Part shown: positions 22,327-29,791 of the stretch, one piece after another
How positions within the stretch are numbered: the first letter of the stretch is position 1
Layout of the letters: each line of letters starts with the position of its first letter
NCBI GenBank assembly: GCA_964369165.1
Contig: CAYJFE010000026.1
Location: forward strand, 1 to 29,826
Direction of reading: 5' to 3'
Length of the DNA: 29,826 nucleotides
From: CAYJAZ01 sp964369165
Lineage (GTDB): Bacteria > Desulfobacterota > Desulfovibrionia > Desulfovibrionales > Desulfovibrionaceae
Notes under the pieces: model-generated
The model's database searches: none
Told to the model about the DNA's origin: nothing
Seen by the model: the letters and a program-made list of their open reading frames with translations, nothing else
Made by a program: the position numbers and the translations under genes

Positions 22327-23964
22327 CTAACTAAGTAAAATTTTCTTAGCTATAGCATCATTCTGTTCTGTGATGAATGGAATGCCAGTTTCTTGTGCAG
22401 TTTCACGGTTACCAGCCATAAGATCTTGGCGAGTAATTTCGTTCAATGCAAATTTACGAGCACCAGCCATGATTTGTTGTAGGCCTGAACCTAAGCGGTC
22501 AAGGTTTGTCCACATAGCGATTGCGCCGTAAGGAATATTTTTCATTTCTTCTTTACCAAGTTTAGCAGAAATACCATGGTAGCCAGCAAAAATGCTTTCA
22601 GCTGAATCGCCGATGTCAGAAACTGTTTTAGGAAGTTTTTCCCAGTTGCCGCAGATTGCTTCACGGCGTTCTGGATGCAATGCACCTTCGATATTTGCAC
22701 CAAGGAAGCCAGGAATCATCATTGAGCGACCCATGCAAATAAGTTTTGCATAAGGAGCAGCAAGTGCTAGGCCTTTGAAGATTTGGCTTGATTTAGCAAG
22801 ACCGCCACCAAGAGAAATATCAACAACTTTTTTGCCTTGTGAAGCAAGAATAGCGCAGTATTCAGCAACTTTTGCATGAAGAAGAACTGAAGGCACACCC
22901 CAAGTTTCCATCATATCCCAAGGTGACATACCTGTGCCGCCGCCTGAACCGTCGATTGTAAGAAGATCTAAATTATGTTCGCTAGCAAGTTTGATAGCAA
23001 GTGCGAGTGGCTCCATGCTGTATGAACCAGTTTTGAGTGAAATACGTTTGAAGCCAAGGCCACGAAGATATGCCACTTGATCGCCAAAGTCTTTAGCAAC
23101 TTCGCAAGCTGATGTAAGGCCTGTGTAGCCAAGGCGTGAGTGACGTGCAAAGTGGTGAACTGCGCCAGCTTTATATGCTGCTTCAGTTTCAGCTAATGTT
23201 GGATCAGGATCAACAAGATAGCCACGACCGTGGAGGAATTTAGCATATTCAATATCAGAAACTTGGATTTCGCCACCAATGTTTTTAGCGCCTTGACCCC
23301 ATTTAAGTTCGATAATGATTTTGTCAGCGTATTTTTCAGCCAAATATTCTGCAACACCATTTCTTGTGTCTTCAACGTTCATTTGAACGATAAGTGCGCC
23401 ATAACCATCGTAGTAACGAAGGTAACCGTCGATACGGCGTTCTAATTCTGGTGCTTTTACTATTTTGCCGTTTTTGATTTCAGCTTGTTTGTCAACGCCA
23501 ACAACGTTTTCACCAATAACTACAGGCACACCGCAGATAGCACAACCTGTCGCAAATGAATTCCAGTATTTAGCAGCGATGAAAGTAGAACCTAAAGCAC
23601 CTGTCATTACCGGATAGCGTGATTTTGTAATAACTTCGTTACCAAAGCTTGTTTCAATAGAAACGTCTGTGAATAAAGTGTTACCAGCTTTTGCTTTTTC
23701 TTGATCAGCACCAAGAGCACCGTAGAGGTTACCGTCGATACGTAAAGAATTGTAAGAAACGCCTTCAGCAATTGTGCTTACTGCACCAGCTGTTGTAAGG
23801 CCGAAATCTCTAGGATAGAGAAGCTGTCTACCAAGCATAGAGCCAAGCCAAGTTTCACATTTACCTGCGCAATCAGCACGGCAAAGTGTGCAAAGTCCAG
23901 ATTCGCAAGGTACGCCACGGTTGGTTGTGGCAAGTACGTCGTTAGATTTAGTCCATTGTGACAT
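22327..23964 (-). CDS. FMN-binding glutamate synthase-like protein with N-terminal Fe-S motif
   Basis: 545 residues. The N-terminus has a Cys cluster (Cys20, 25, 28, 32, 36; CESGLCTLCRADCAGKC) expected to bind an Fe-S centre. The remainder is the (beta/alpha)8 FMN domain of glutamate synthase large subunits (IELKWGQGAKNIGGEI, TIDGSGGGTGMSPWDMME, ISLGGGLAKSSQI). It lacks the GltB N-terminal glutamine amidotransferase and the C-terminal beta-helix, so it resembles the short archaeal/anaerobe type. It could make glutamate from 2-oxoglutarate with a separate ammonia supply, or act on another substrate. A promoter lies at 23990-24018. It is monocistronic, ending in a palindrome and a terminator. 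Confidence 0.85.
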   Translation of the reverse strand: MSQWTKSNDVLATTNRGVPCESGLCTLCRADCAGKCETWLGSMLGRQLLYPRDFGLTTAGAVSTIAEGVSYNSLRIDGNLYGALGADQEKAKAGNTLFTDVSIETSFGNEVITKSRYPVMTGALGSTFIAAKYWNSFATGCAICGVPVVIGENVVGVDKQAEIKNGKIVKAPELERRIDGYLRYYDGYGALIVQMNVEDTRNGVAEYLAEKYADKIIIELKWGQGAKNIGGEIQVSDIEYAKFLHGRGYLVDPDPTLAETEAAYKAGAVHHFARHSRLGYTGLTSACEVAKDFGDQVAYLRGLGFKRISLKTGSYSMEPLALAIKLASEHNLDLLTIDGSGGGTGMSPWDMMETWGVPSVLLHAKVAEYCAILASQGKKVVDISLGGGLAKSSQIFKGLALAAPYAKLICMGRSMMIPGFLGANIEGALHPERREAICGNWEKLPKTVSDIGDSAESIFAGYHGISAKLGKEEMKNIPYGAIAMWTNLDRLGSGLQQIMAGARKFALNEITRQDLMAGNRETAQETGIPFITEQNDAIAKKILLS

Positions 23965-23989
23965 AAGAATAACCCCTTATTTACATTTT

Positions 23990-24018
23990 TGTATAAAATT
24001 TGTCTGATTAACTTACAA
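23990..24018 (-). promoter_or_regulatory. Promoter of the glutamate synthase-like gene
   Basis: On the minus strand: TTGTAA (24013-24018), a 17-base spacer and TATACA (23990-23995), four of six matches each. The start would lie about 20 bases before the ATG at 23964. Confidence 0.5.
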
Positions 24019-24055
24019 TAAAGTATAATCTTATGCAAGCCTTTTTTTATTGACA

Positions 24056-24094
24056 TTTTTGTGAAAAAACAAATCTTTTTGTGAAAAAATAATC
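24056..24094. repeat. Tandem 20-bp direct repeat between divergent genes
   Basis: TTTTTGTGAAAAAACAAATC (24056-24075) is followed at once by TTTTTGTGAAAAAATAATC (24076-24094). Each has a TTGTGAA core like half a Rex or CRP/FNR-type site, in direct not inverted order. It lies between the glutamate synthase-like gene and the 24190 gene. Confidence 0.55.
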
Positions 24095-24189
24095 TTTTTT
24101 TCCCTCTAACAAAGGCTTGACAATTATTTGAACTTGGCACAAGGTAGAAAAAATTAACTTTATATATGCTTTTATGCATAGGAGATACA

Positions 24190-24663
24190 ATGTCAGACGA
24201 ACTTTATGCCAATCCAGTGGCATTTGCCAGAGAACTTTTGGTGGCTCTCTGTTTCGAGCAATATTTACGTTTCTTTTTTCTTGATATAGAAGACGATGCC
24301 GACTTTGACGCACCTGCCATTCTGCGCGTTCCTTCTGAAGTTGTAGACGAAATAAAAAAAGATAATCCTAAACTTTTGCCCTTGCTTTTAGCTTTACAAA
24401 ATAAAGCCATTACTTTTGAGCAATCACGTTCCGCTGTAATTGACGTGGCGGCTGACCTTATGGGGGTTGACCCAACAAGCAATGATTATAGAGAAATGGT
24501 TGCTGAAGTTTCAGTAAGCGAATTTTTCCAAGACGAATTGCTTGAATTTCACTCATGGGTAGGCGAAATGGACGAAACTCAAGACTATACCATGCGCATT
24601 CCTTTCCAAGAATGGATTTCAGCTTATCGTGTTTGGCGTGAAGCTTTAGGCGATCACGCTTAA
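24190..24663 (+). CDS. Hypothetical acidic protein, 157 residues
   Basis: Family not recognised. The start at 24190 (MSDELYANP) has AGGAGA 5 bases upstream and is preferred over an in-frame ATG at 24166. The protein is acidic and mostly helical, with no signal peptide or membrane segment; it is rich in aromatic and acidic residues (FEQYLRFFFLDIEDDADFD, EFHSWVGEMDE) and ends WREALGDHA. It is monocistronic, with a strong terminator after it. Confidence 0.72.
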   Translation: MSDELYANPVAFARELLVALCFEQYLRFFFLDIEDDADFDAPAILRVPSEVVDEIKKDNPKLLPLLLALQNKAITFEQSRSAVIDVAADLMGVDPTSNDYREMVAEVSVSEFFQDELLEFHSWVGEMDETQDYTMRIPFQEWISAYRVWREALGDHA

Positions 24664-24694
24664 AGAGAGTTTGCGCAGAGCATTCAAAAAATTA

Positions 24695-24728
24695 AAAGGT
24701 GGCACTTTTTTTGCCACTTTTATTTTTG
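24695..24728 (+). terminator. Intrinsic terminator after the 24190-24663 gene
   Basis: AAAGGTGGCA (24695-24704) pairs with TGCCACTTTT (24712-24721), 10 bp with one G-T wobble and a T-rich loop, followed by a further T-run. Confidence 0.8.
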
Positions 24729-24744
24729 CTTTATTTTTAATCTA

Positions 24745-25656
24745 ATGGTTAATACAATGTTTGAAAAAAATCCAAAAAAAGCGCTTTTGTTAGGCATTTT
24801 TACAATAGTCATCTGGTCTAGCGTGGCTACTGCTTCTTCACTGGCTATGCAAACGCTTGACCCTATGCCTATGATAGCAATTGGGCTCACACTTGCCTCT
24901 ATTCTTATCGCTCTCTATCTTATTGCAAAAAAAGAGTTTGGCGAAATAAAAACACTTTCTAAAAAAAATGCTATTAATGTTTTTTGCCAAGGCTCAGTGC
25001 TTTTTAGTTATTATTTCTTTTATTTCAATGCTTATGCAAATTTGCCAGCACAAATCACATCGCCTCTAAATTCTTCATGGGCATTAGTTCTTGTCCTTTT
25101 TAATGCTTGGTTTTATAAAGAAAGTTTTTCTAAAGGCGAATTTGTAGGTATGCTGATTGCCTATTTGGGGGTAATCCTTGTGGCGGTTGGCGGTACGCAA
25201 TCGGAAGCTTTAAGTGCAAGTATCAATATAGAAGGCTTAGCTTCAGGCGTAGTTTGCACTTTCTTTTTTGCCGGCTATTGGATGGTGAATAGAAAATGCA
25301 CATTAAGTAATAAACTCTCTTTGTGTTTAGGCTTTTTCGTGGCAGGTATGTGGGGCATAGTCTTTATGCTTATCGCTCAGCCCGATTTATCATTGGTAAG
25401 CAAATCTTCTTGGTACGCACTTTTTTATCTGACAGTATGTGAATGGAGTGTGCCCTACATTACTTGGAGCTTAGCTCTAAAGCTTACAAATTCAGTGCCG
25501 ACAATTTCTTCGCTTTCATTTTTCACACCTTTCTTGGCCTTGATTTGGGTGGCACTTATTCTTGGAGAAACAATTATTATCACCACTATGGCGGGTCTTG
25601 TTCTTATTGTGTGTGGAACAATAGTTTTACAGAAATTCAAAAAAACTCATGGCTAA
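24745..25656 (+). CDS. DMT-superfamily (EamA) permease
   Basis: 303 residues with about ten hydrophobic segments in two EamA halves (LGIFTIVIWSSVATASSLAM near the start; SSLSFFTPFLALIWVALILGE in the second half). These are inner-membrane metabolite transporters; the general pattern, including the WS motif in the first segment, resembles the YddG aromatic amino acid exporter branch, but substrate cannot be assigned. No good ribosome site precedes ATG 24745, and ATG 24757 is an alternative. It is followed at some distance by atpB and is probably not functionally linked. Confidence 0.82.
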   Translation: MVNTMFEKNPKKALLLGIFTIVIWSSVATASSLAMQTLDPMPMIAIGLTLASILIALYLIAKKEFGEIKTLSKKNAINVFCQGSVLFSYYFFYFNAYANLPAQITSPLNSSWALVLVLFNAWFYKESFSKGEFVGMLIAYLGVILVAVGGTQSEALSASINIEGLASGVVCTFFFAGYWMVNRKCTLSNKLSLCLGFFVAGMWGIVFMLIAQPDLSLVSKSSWYALFYLTVCEWSVPYITWSLALKLTNSVPTISSLSFFTPFLALIWVALILGETIIITTMAGLVLIVCGTIVLQKFKKTHG

Positions 25657-25822
25657 AAAAATAGCCGCAAAGACTTGAATATATTTATTGTGAAAAAAAA
25701 TACATAACATCTAAGCTCTTAGCATAATAAAAAATATAAAAAAATAATTTTAAGCTTGATTTTTTTTATAAAAGAGGTTACACAACCTTATTCAAGATTA
25801 ATTTTCACTTTTGGGGGGCACA

Positions 25823-26542
25823 ATGGCTGCAGGATTACCGGAAACCGTTCTGTTTGCGAAATTGGCAAACTTATATAAAATAGACTTCGCTGGCGATGAA
25901 TTGACTATAGTCCATGTTTTCTATACTTGGGTGGGTTTAGCAATTTTAGCAGGCGTTGGTTTTGTGGTTAAAAAGAATGTGCACATGGTGCCTGGTAAGC
26001 TACAAGCGCTCTTTGAATTTCTGGTGGAGACGATGGAGAATTTCACCGTCGAAAACATAGGCGAAAAAGGGCGACGCTTTGTTCCTCTTTTAGCGGGTAT
26101 ATTTATTTATATCCTCACCCTAAACTTCCTTGGCCTAATGCCAGGTTGTGATGCTCCAACAGCAAACTTGAATACTACAGCCGCTATGGCAGTTTGTGTA
26201 TTTATCTATTATAACTATATAGGTATCAAAACACATGGCTCACACTATATCAAACACTTCACAGGCTCAAATAAATATCTTGTGCCTTTGATGTTCCCAC
26301 TTGAAATTATTTCACACGTTGCCCGCCCTCTTTCACTCACACTTCGTTTATTCGGCAACATCTTCGGTGAAGAAATCACACTTATCATCTTCTTTAGCTT
26401 TGGCGCATCAATCTATGTAGGCGCACTTGTTGGTACAGTGCCTCTCTACTTCCTCTTTATGCTAGCCAAAACTTTGCAAGCTTTCATCTTCTTCATCCTT
26501 ACAATGATTTACATTAAAGGGTCATTAGAGCACGCCCACTAG
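25823..26542 (+). CDS. atpB: ATP synthase F0 subunit a
   Basis: Membrane subunit that forms the ion half-channels against the c ring. 239 residues from ATG 25823, chosen because GGGGGG (25813-25818) is the only purine-rich ribosome site; longer in-frame readings would start inside it. The essential Arg is Arg175 in PLSLTLRLFGNIFGEE. Five or six hydrophobic segments are present, ending in FIFFILTMIYIKGSLEHAH. It is followed by atpE after an interval that carries an assembly gap. The F1 genes are elsewhere, as in other Desulfovibrio-type genomes. Confidence 0.95.
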   Translation: MAAGLPETVLFAKLANLYKIDFAGDELTIVHVFYTWVGLAILAGVGFVVKKNVHMVPGKLQALFEFLVETMENFTVENIGEKGRRFVPLLAGIFIYILTLNFLGLMPGCDAPTANLNTTAAMAVCVFIYYNYIGIKTHGSHYIKHFTGSNKYLVPLMFPLEIISHVARPLSLTLRLFGNIFGEEITLIIFFSFGASIYVGALVGTVPLYFLFMLAKTLQAFIFFILTMIYIKGSLEHAH

Positions 26543-26928
26543 GCTATATTCTCAATCAATTCTTTTGCGTTTTTTCTGCTGAAAATAAATTTTTTGCTCC
26601 AGTCATGTATGTTTTTTTGATACACTCCTTCCACAAAAAATCCATTTTCATTGAAAATTCCACAAAATCTCTTGATTGAAAACACAGCCTAGAAATAGCT
26701 TGATTTTACATTACTTTATGGGGAATGGCCATCTGGTCAAAACTATATAACTACTTNNNNNNNNNNNNNNNNNNNNNNNNNNNNNNNNNNNNNNNNNNNN
26801 NNNNNNNNNNNNNNNNNNNNNNNNNNNNNNNNNNNNNNNNNNNNNNNNNNNNNNNNGATTTTACATTACTTTATGGGGAATGGCCATCTGGTCAAAACTA
26901 TATAACTACTTTTTAGGAGTACACTATT
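26543..26928. other. 386-base atpB-atpE interval containing an assembly gap
   Basis: It holds AT-rich DNA, the 55-bp duplicate (26702-26756 and 26857-26911) around 100 N, and the atpE ribosome site. If the overlap is collapsed, the true interval is about 231 bases. No gene or strong terminator is seen. Confidence 0.75.
26757..26856. other. Assembly gap of 100 N, flanked by identical 55-bp sequences
   Basis: 26702-26756 equals 26857-26911 exactly. It is the same pattern as the gap at 22034-22133, so the gap probably represents a negative distance. Confidence 0.9.
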
Positions 26929-27252
26929 ATGCGTAAATTGGTTCTTATCGTTCTTAACACTGTTGCTTTTATGGCTGTTGCTAGCCTTGCTTTTGCTGCT
27001 GATGTAGACGGCGTTGCTATCGGTCTTTCAACAATCGGTATGACTGTTGGTATGGCTTTGGCAGCTGCTGGTTGCGGTCTTGCTCAAGGTATTGCTATTA
27101 AAGCAGCTTGTGAAGGTACATCACGTAACCCAGATGCAAGCGGTCAAATCTCACAATCATTGATTCTTGGTCTTGCATTTATCGAATCACTTTGTATTTA
27201 TGCTTTGCTTGTAAATCTTATCTTGCTCTTCGCTAACCCATTCTTAGCTTAG
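26929..27252 (+). CDS. atpE: ATP synthase F0 subunit c
   Basis: Proteolipid of the rotating c ring. 107 residues, longer than most c subunits because of an N-terminal signal-like segment (MRKLVLIVLN to AFAAD, likely cleavage near residue 23). The hairpin follows: helix 1 with Gln53 (GLAQG), the polar loop SRNPDA, and helix 2 with the ion-binding Glu86 in FIESLCIY. Gln53, Glu86, Ser87 and Tyr91 coincide with the residues that coordinate sodium in Ilyobacter-type rings. GGAG precedes the ATG. A strong terminator separates it from rex. Confidence 0.95.
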   Translation: MRKLVLIVLNTVAFMAVASLAFAADVDGVAIGLSTIGMTVGMALAAAGCGLAQGIAIKAACEGTSRNPDASGQISQSLILGLAFIESLCIYALLVNLILLFANPFLA

Positions 27253-27264
27253 TTTGATATCAAG

Positions 27265-27306
27265 GCCTTGAGAACTTAGGTTAGCTTAGGTTCTCGAGGC
27301 TTTTTG
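27265..27306 (+). terminator. Intrinsic terminator between atpE and rex
   Basis: GCCTTGAGAAC (27265-27275) pairs with GTTCTCGAGGC (27290-27300), 11 bp with one wobble, followed by TTTTTG. Confidence 0.85.
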
Positions 27307-27316
27307 CTTGAGAAGC

Positions 27317-27334
27317 TTGTGAAAATATTACCGA
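27317..27334 (+). promoter_or_regulatory. Possible Rex half-site before rex
   Basis: TTGTGAA (27317-27323) is a perfect Rex half-site; after four bases, TTACCGA only partly matches the second half TTCACAA. Autoregulation is common for Rex, but the second half is weak. Confidence 0.3.
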
Positions 27335-27350
27335 TTTAAGAGAGTTTTAT

Positions 27351-27989
27351 ATGAATCCATTAAAGAATGAGCGTATTCCTCGCGCAACCTTGCTTAGACT
27401 TGCAACTTATACACAAGTTTTAGAGCATATGAAAAAAGAAGGTGTGCAGATTATTGCTTCTGATCCGCTTGCTCAAGCCTGTGAAGTAAATGCCTCGCAA
27501 GTAAGAAAAGACTTGGCCTATTTTGGCGAATTTGGTGTGCGTGGTGTTGGCTACTATGTATCATTTTTATTAGATGCCATTAAAGCTTGCTTGCACGCTA
27601 ACCGCACATGGAATGCTTGTCTTATTGGTGTGGGTAATATGGGGCGCGCGCTTGTGCACCATCAAGATTTTCGCAATAGAGGCATTCATCTTGTTGCCGC
27701 TTTTGACTGCGATCCATTTAAAATAGGTGAAAATGTCTACGGCCTTGAAGTGCGTTGCACAAAAACTTTGCCAGAAATTATAGCCGAAGAAAATATCGAA
27801 ATCGGTATGCTCACAACTCCGCCTGAAAGAGCGCAACGTGCAGCTATGCAATTAGCAGAAGCTGGCATTAAGGGCATAATTAATTTTTCTTCAGCAAGAA
27901 TTTCAGTGCCTGACGATGTCTGTGTAGAATATATTGACTTTTTCCACCAAATCTACACATTGACCTTCAATATTTCTAATAAAAAATAG
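27351..27989 (+). CDS. rex: Redox-sensing transcriptional repressor Rex
   Basis: Represses anaerobic energy genes when NADH is low and leaves DNA when NADH rises. 212 residues, full length. The N-terminal winged helix has NASQVRKDLAYFGEFGVRGVGY (about 47-68), the recognition region typical of Rex. The Rossmann NAD(H) fold starts LIGVGNMGRAL (91-101). ISVPDDVCVEYIDFFHQIYTL is the usual C-terminal swapped helix region. Its place after atpB-atpE matches the arrangement known in Desulfovibrio vulgaris. Candidate targets visible here are por (17770-17788) and its own upstream region. Confidence 0.96.
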   Translation: MNPLKNERIPRATLLRLATYTQVLEHMKKEGVQIIASDPLAQACEVNASQVRKDLAYFGEFGVRGVGYYVSFLLDAIKACLHANRTWNACLIGVGNMGRALVHHQDFRNRGIHLVAAFDCDPFKIGENVYGLEVRCTKTLPEIIAEENIEIGMLTTPPERAQRAAMQLAEAGIKGIINFSSARISVPDDVCVEYIDFFHQIYTLTFNISNKK

Positions 27990-28030
27990 AAGTAAATTTA
28001 ACTTGATTTTTTATACAAAAGCATTTAGTG

Positions 28031-28036
28031 TATAAA
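28031..28036 (+). promoter_or_regulatory. -10 box for the leader-symporter transcript
   Basis: TATAAA at 28031-28036, with T-rich DNA at the -35 distance. An imperfect palindrome (ATTTAGTGT... to ...ACACATTAAAT, 28023-28046) surrounds it and may be an operator. The start would be near 28043, some 20 bases before the leader ATG. Confidence 0.4.
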
Positions 28037-28061
28037 CACATTAAATATACAGGACAATAGA

Positions 28062-28121
28062 ATGTTTAATTTTTCTTATTCATACAGCTACTATTATAAC
28101 CTAAGTGAGTGTCACGGGTAG
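28062..28121 (+). CDS. Tyrosine-rich leader peptide of an attenuator
   Basis: A 19-codon frame, MFNFSYSYSYYYNLSECHG, with AGGA 8 bases before the ATG. Five of 19 residues are Tyr (6, 8, 10, 11, 12), three of them consecutive, and two are Phe. Codons for Tyr at 28083-28097 lie inside RNA segment 1 of the attenuator, and the stop codon TAG (28119-28121) lies inside segment 2. This placement is that of amino-acid operon leaders such as trpL and pheL. The peptide itself probably has no function. It was too short for routine gene calling. Confidence 0.82.
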   Translation: MFNFSYSYSYYYNLSECHG

Positions 28122-28191
28122 GCTGTTTTTGTATTGTCTTAATCAGAATTGCAAATTTTACCGCTATCCGTGAGGGTGGCGGTTTTTGTTT
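28084..28191 (+). promoter_or_regulatory. Transcription attenuator (segments 1-4) before the symporter gene
   Basis: Segment 1 (28084-28092, ACAGCTACT) pairs with segment 2 (28117-28126) over 9 bp with one bulged G. Segment 2 (28112-28121, TCACGGGTAG) alternatively pairs with segment 3 (28164-28173, CTATCCGTGA), 10 continuous pairs with one wobble. Segment 3-4 is the terminator at 28160-28191. A ribosome stalled on Tyr codons would cover segment 1, free segment 2 and prevent termination; a ribosome reaching the stop would cover segment 2 and permit termination. Confidence 0.8.
28160..28191 (+). terminator. Attenuator terminator hairpin
   Basis: ACCGCTATCC (28160-28169) pairs with GGGTGGCGGT (28174-28183), 10 bp with two G-T wobbles and a GTGA loop, followed by TTTTTGTTT. 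It sits 80 bases before the symporter ATG. Confidence 0.88.
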
Positions 28192-28193
28192 AA

Positions 28194-28248
28194 GTGCATT
28201 TTTTATTATGCACATAGACAGATGAAAAGGCTAAGGCTCATTGTGAGC
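28194..28248 (+). promoter_or_regulatory. Two small hairpins between attenuator and symporter
   Basis: GTGCAT (28194-28199) pairs with ATGCAC (28208-28213), and GCTCA (28236-28240) with TGAGC (28244-28248). The second lies shortly before the ribosome site GAGG and could affect initiation. Role unknown. Confidence 0.4.
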
Positions 28249-28270
28249 AATATAAACAAACGAGGATATT

Positions 28271-29707
28271 ATGTTTGAACTTCTTATCTGGGTGGCGTAC
28301 TTTTTACTTTTCTTCTTTTTAGCAAAGAAGGGTAGTGGCTATGATTCATTGAGCGGCGGTAAAATAGGATTTTTTGTACAATCATTTGCCTATGTAGCTA
28401 CTTATTTTTCAGCAGTTGCTCTTGTGGGTTTTGGTGGTCTTGCCTATATGTATGGCCTTCAAATGATGCTTGTCGCATTGGGTAATGTTCTCTTCGGTAT
28501 TGTTTTTGCTTACCTTTTCTTAGCATGGCGCACAAAAAAATTGCAATTGAAATTAGAAGCTCGCACTCCTGCACAAATGCTTTCTAAAGGGCATAATATT
28601 CCATTTTTACGTGTCTTTTTAGGCTTTGTTTTCGCGCTCTTTTTATCTATATATGGTGCAGCAGTTATCAAAGGCGCAGCAATAATGCTTCAAAGTATTA
28701 TTCCTGTAAGCCTAACGCAATCGATTTGGATTTTGATAGCTGTTGTTGGTAGTGCCGTTATGTGGGGCGGGCTTAGAGGTGTATTGTTGACAGAGGCAAT
28801 GCAAGGCTGTGTTATGCTTATAGGCATTGGCTTTTTGATTATACTTGTTTTACAAGAAGTGAATGGCCCAATTGAGGGAGTGAAAGCCTTGATGGCGCTT
28901 GAGCCAACAGCATTAGCGAATAATGGTTTTGCCGCTCTCTCTTCTGGCTCGCAAGGATATTTTGTTTTCTCGCTCACTTTAGTCACTTCCATAGCCGTGT
29001 GGGGGCAACCGCAGATTATTCAAAGGCATTTTTCCTTGACAAATAAGCAAGAGATTAAGAAATCGGTCATACTTGCAAGTGCAGTATCGCTCTTTGTTGT
29101 TGGCGGAATGTATTTTATATCCTCGCTTTCACGCTTGATATTGCCAGAAATTTCAAATCCTGATGCAGTTATTTCGCAACTTGTAGATCTCTACCTTCCG
29201 CCTTTTGCAAAGCAATTATTTGTTTTGGCAGTTGTTTCAGCATCTCTTTCCACTTGCACAGCTCTTTTCCACATTGCTTCTTCTTCCCTTACTGAGGATT
29301 TGACAGGTAGAAAAACAAATAAGAAAACATGGGCGCTTGGCATACTATTTTGCATGACGATTTCAGGCACAACAGCTATGATGGAAGGGCAATTTATTGC
29401 TTTAATTCACACAACCAGTTGGAGTGTTATAGGCGCGACAACGCTTGTGCCATACCTTGCTTTGCTCTTTTTCAAAAGCTCAAATGCAAAGGCTGGGCTA
29501 TTGTCAGCACTCACAGGCTTTACGCTCTGTCTTGGGCAATATCTAGTATTTACGCCACAAACAAGAATATTCACACATAACTTTGAAGTGCCATTTTTAT
29601 TGGAGGCATTTCCACCATTCTTAGTGGGCGTGATATTTGCGTCTTTAGTTTATGTATTTGTGGCTCTGCTATCAAGAAGCAAAGAAAATACAAGCCTTAT
29701 GGTTTAA
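28271..29707 (+). CDS. Sodium:solute symporter (SSF family), attenuator-controlled
   Basis: 478 residues, about 13 hydrophobic segments, inner membrane. The N-terminal part fits the SSF fold (SFAYVATYFSAVALVGFGGLAYMYG at about 38-62), as do WGQPQIIQRHFSLTNKQEIKKS near the middle and SASLSTCTALFHIASSSLTEDL in a later core helix. These proteins couple sodium entry to uptake of amino acids, vitamins, carboxylates or other small solutes. GAGG lies before the ATG. The substrate cannot be read from the protein alone, but the Tyr leader upstream suggests tyrosine, another aromatic compound, or a peptide or precursor of these. The 3' end is followed by a copy of the dispersed repeat. Confidence 0.88.
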   Translation: MFELLIWVAYFLLFFFLAKKGSGYDSLSGGKIGFFVQSFAYVATYFSAVALVGFGGLAYMYGLQMMLVALGNVLFGIVFAYLFLAWRTKKLQLKLEARTPAQMLSKGHNIPFLRVFLGFVFALFLSIYGAAVIKGAAIMLQSIIPVSLTQSIWILIAVVGSAVMWGGLRGVLLTEAMQGCVMLIGIGFLIILVLQEVNGPIEGVKALMALEPTALANNGFAALSSGSQGYFVFSLTLVTSIAVWGQPQIIQRHFSLTNKQEIKKSVILASAVSLFVVGGMYFISSLSRLILPEISNPDAVISQLVDLYLPPFAKQLFVLAVVSASLSTCTALFHIASSSLTEDLTGRKTNKKTWALGILFCMTISGTTAMMEGQFIALIHTTSWSVIGATTLVPYLALLFFKSSNAKAGLLSALTGFTLCLGQYLVFTPQTRIFTHNFEVPFLLEAFPPFLVGVIFASLVYVFVALLSRSKENTSLMV

Positions 29708-29716
29708 AATAAAAAA

Positions 29717-29776
29717 GATTTTGGCTGTTGGCACAAAATCTGACATTTATCGTAAAGATTTGTTCGTTGCTCTCTC
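29717..29776. repeat. Dispersed repeat, diverged copy after the symporter gene
   Basis: Hairpin B is present as GATTTTG-GC/GC-CAAAATC (29717-29740) with a bulged A and a TGTTG loop, and the TAAAGATTTGTTCG core follows. Hairpin A is missing. It starts 9 bases after the stop in the same orientation to the gene as the rpsP and bioY copies. Confidence 0.7.
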
Positions 29777-29791
29777 AAATTAATAGGTTGA

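Noticed and set aside
24116..24140. Sigma-54-type promoter (TTGGCAC) before the 24190 gene
   Set aside because: The -24 half is present but the -12 TTGC element is missing.
25689..25695. TTGTGAA upstream of atpB as a Rex site
   Set aside because: No second half-site at the right distance; a single heptamer is not enough in AT-rich DNA.
26725..26916. Frame reading through the N gap between atpB and atpE
   Set aside because: It consists of the duplicated contig end on both sides of the N run.
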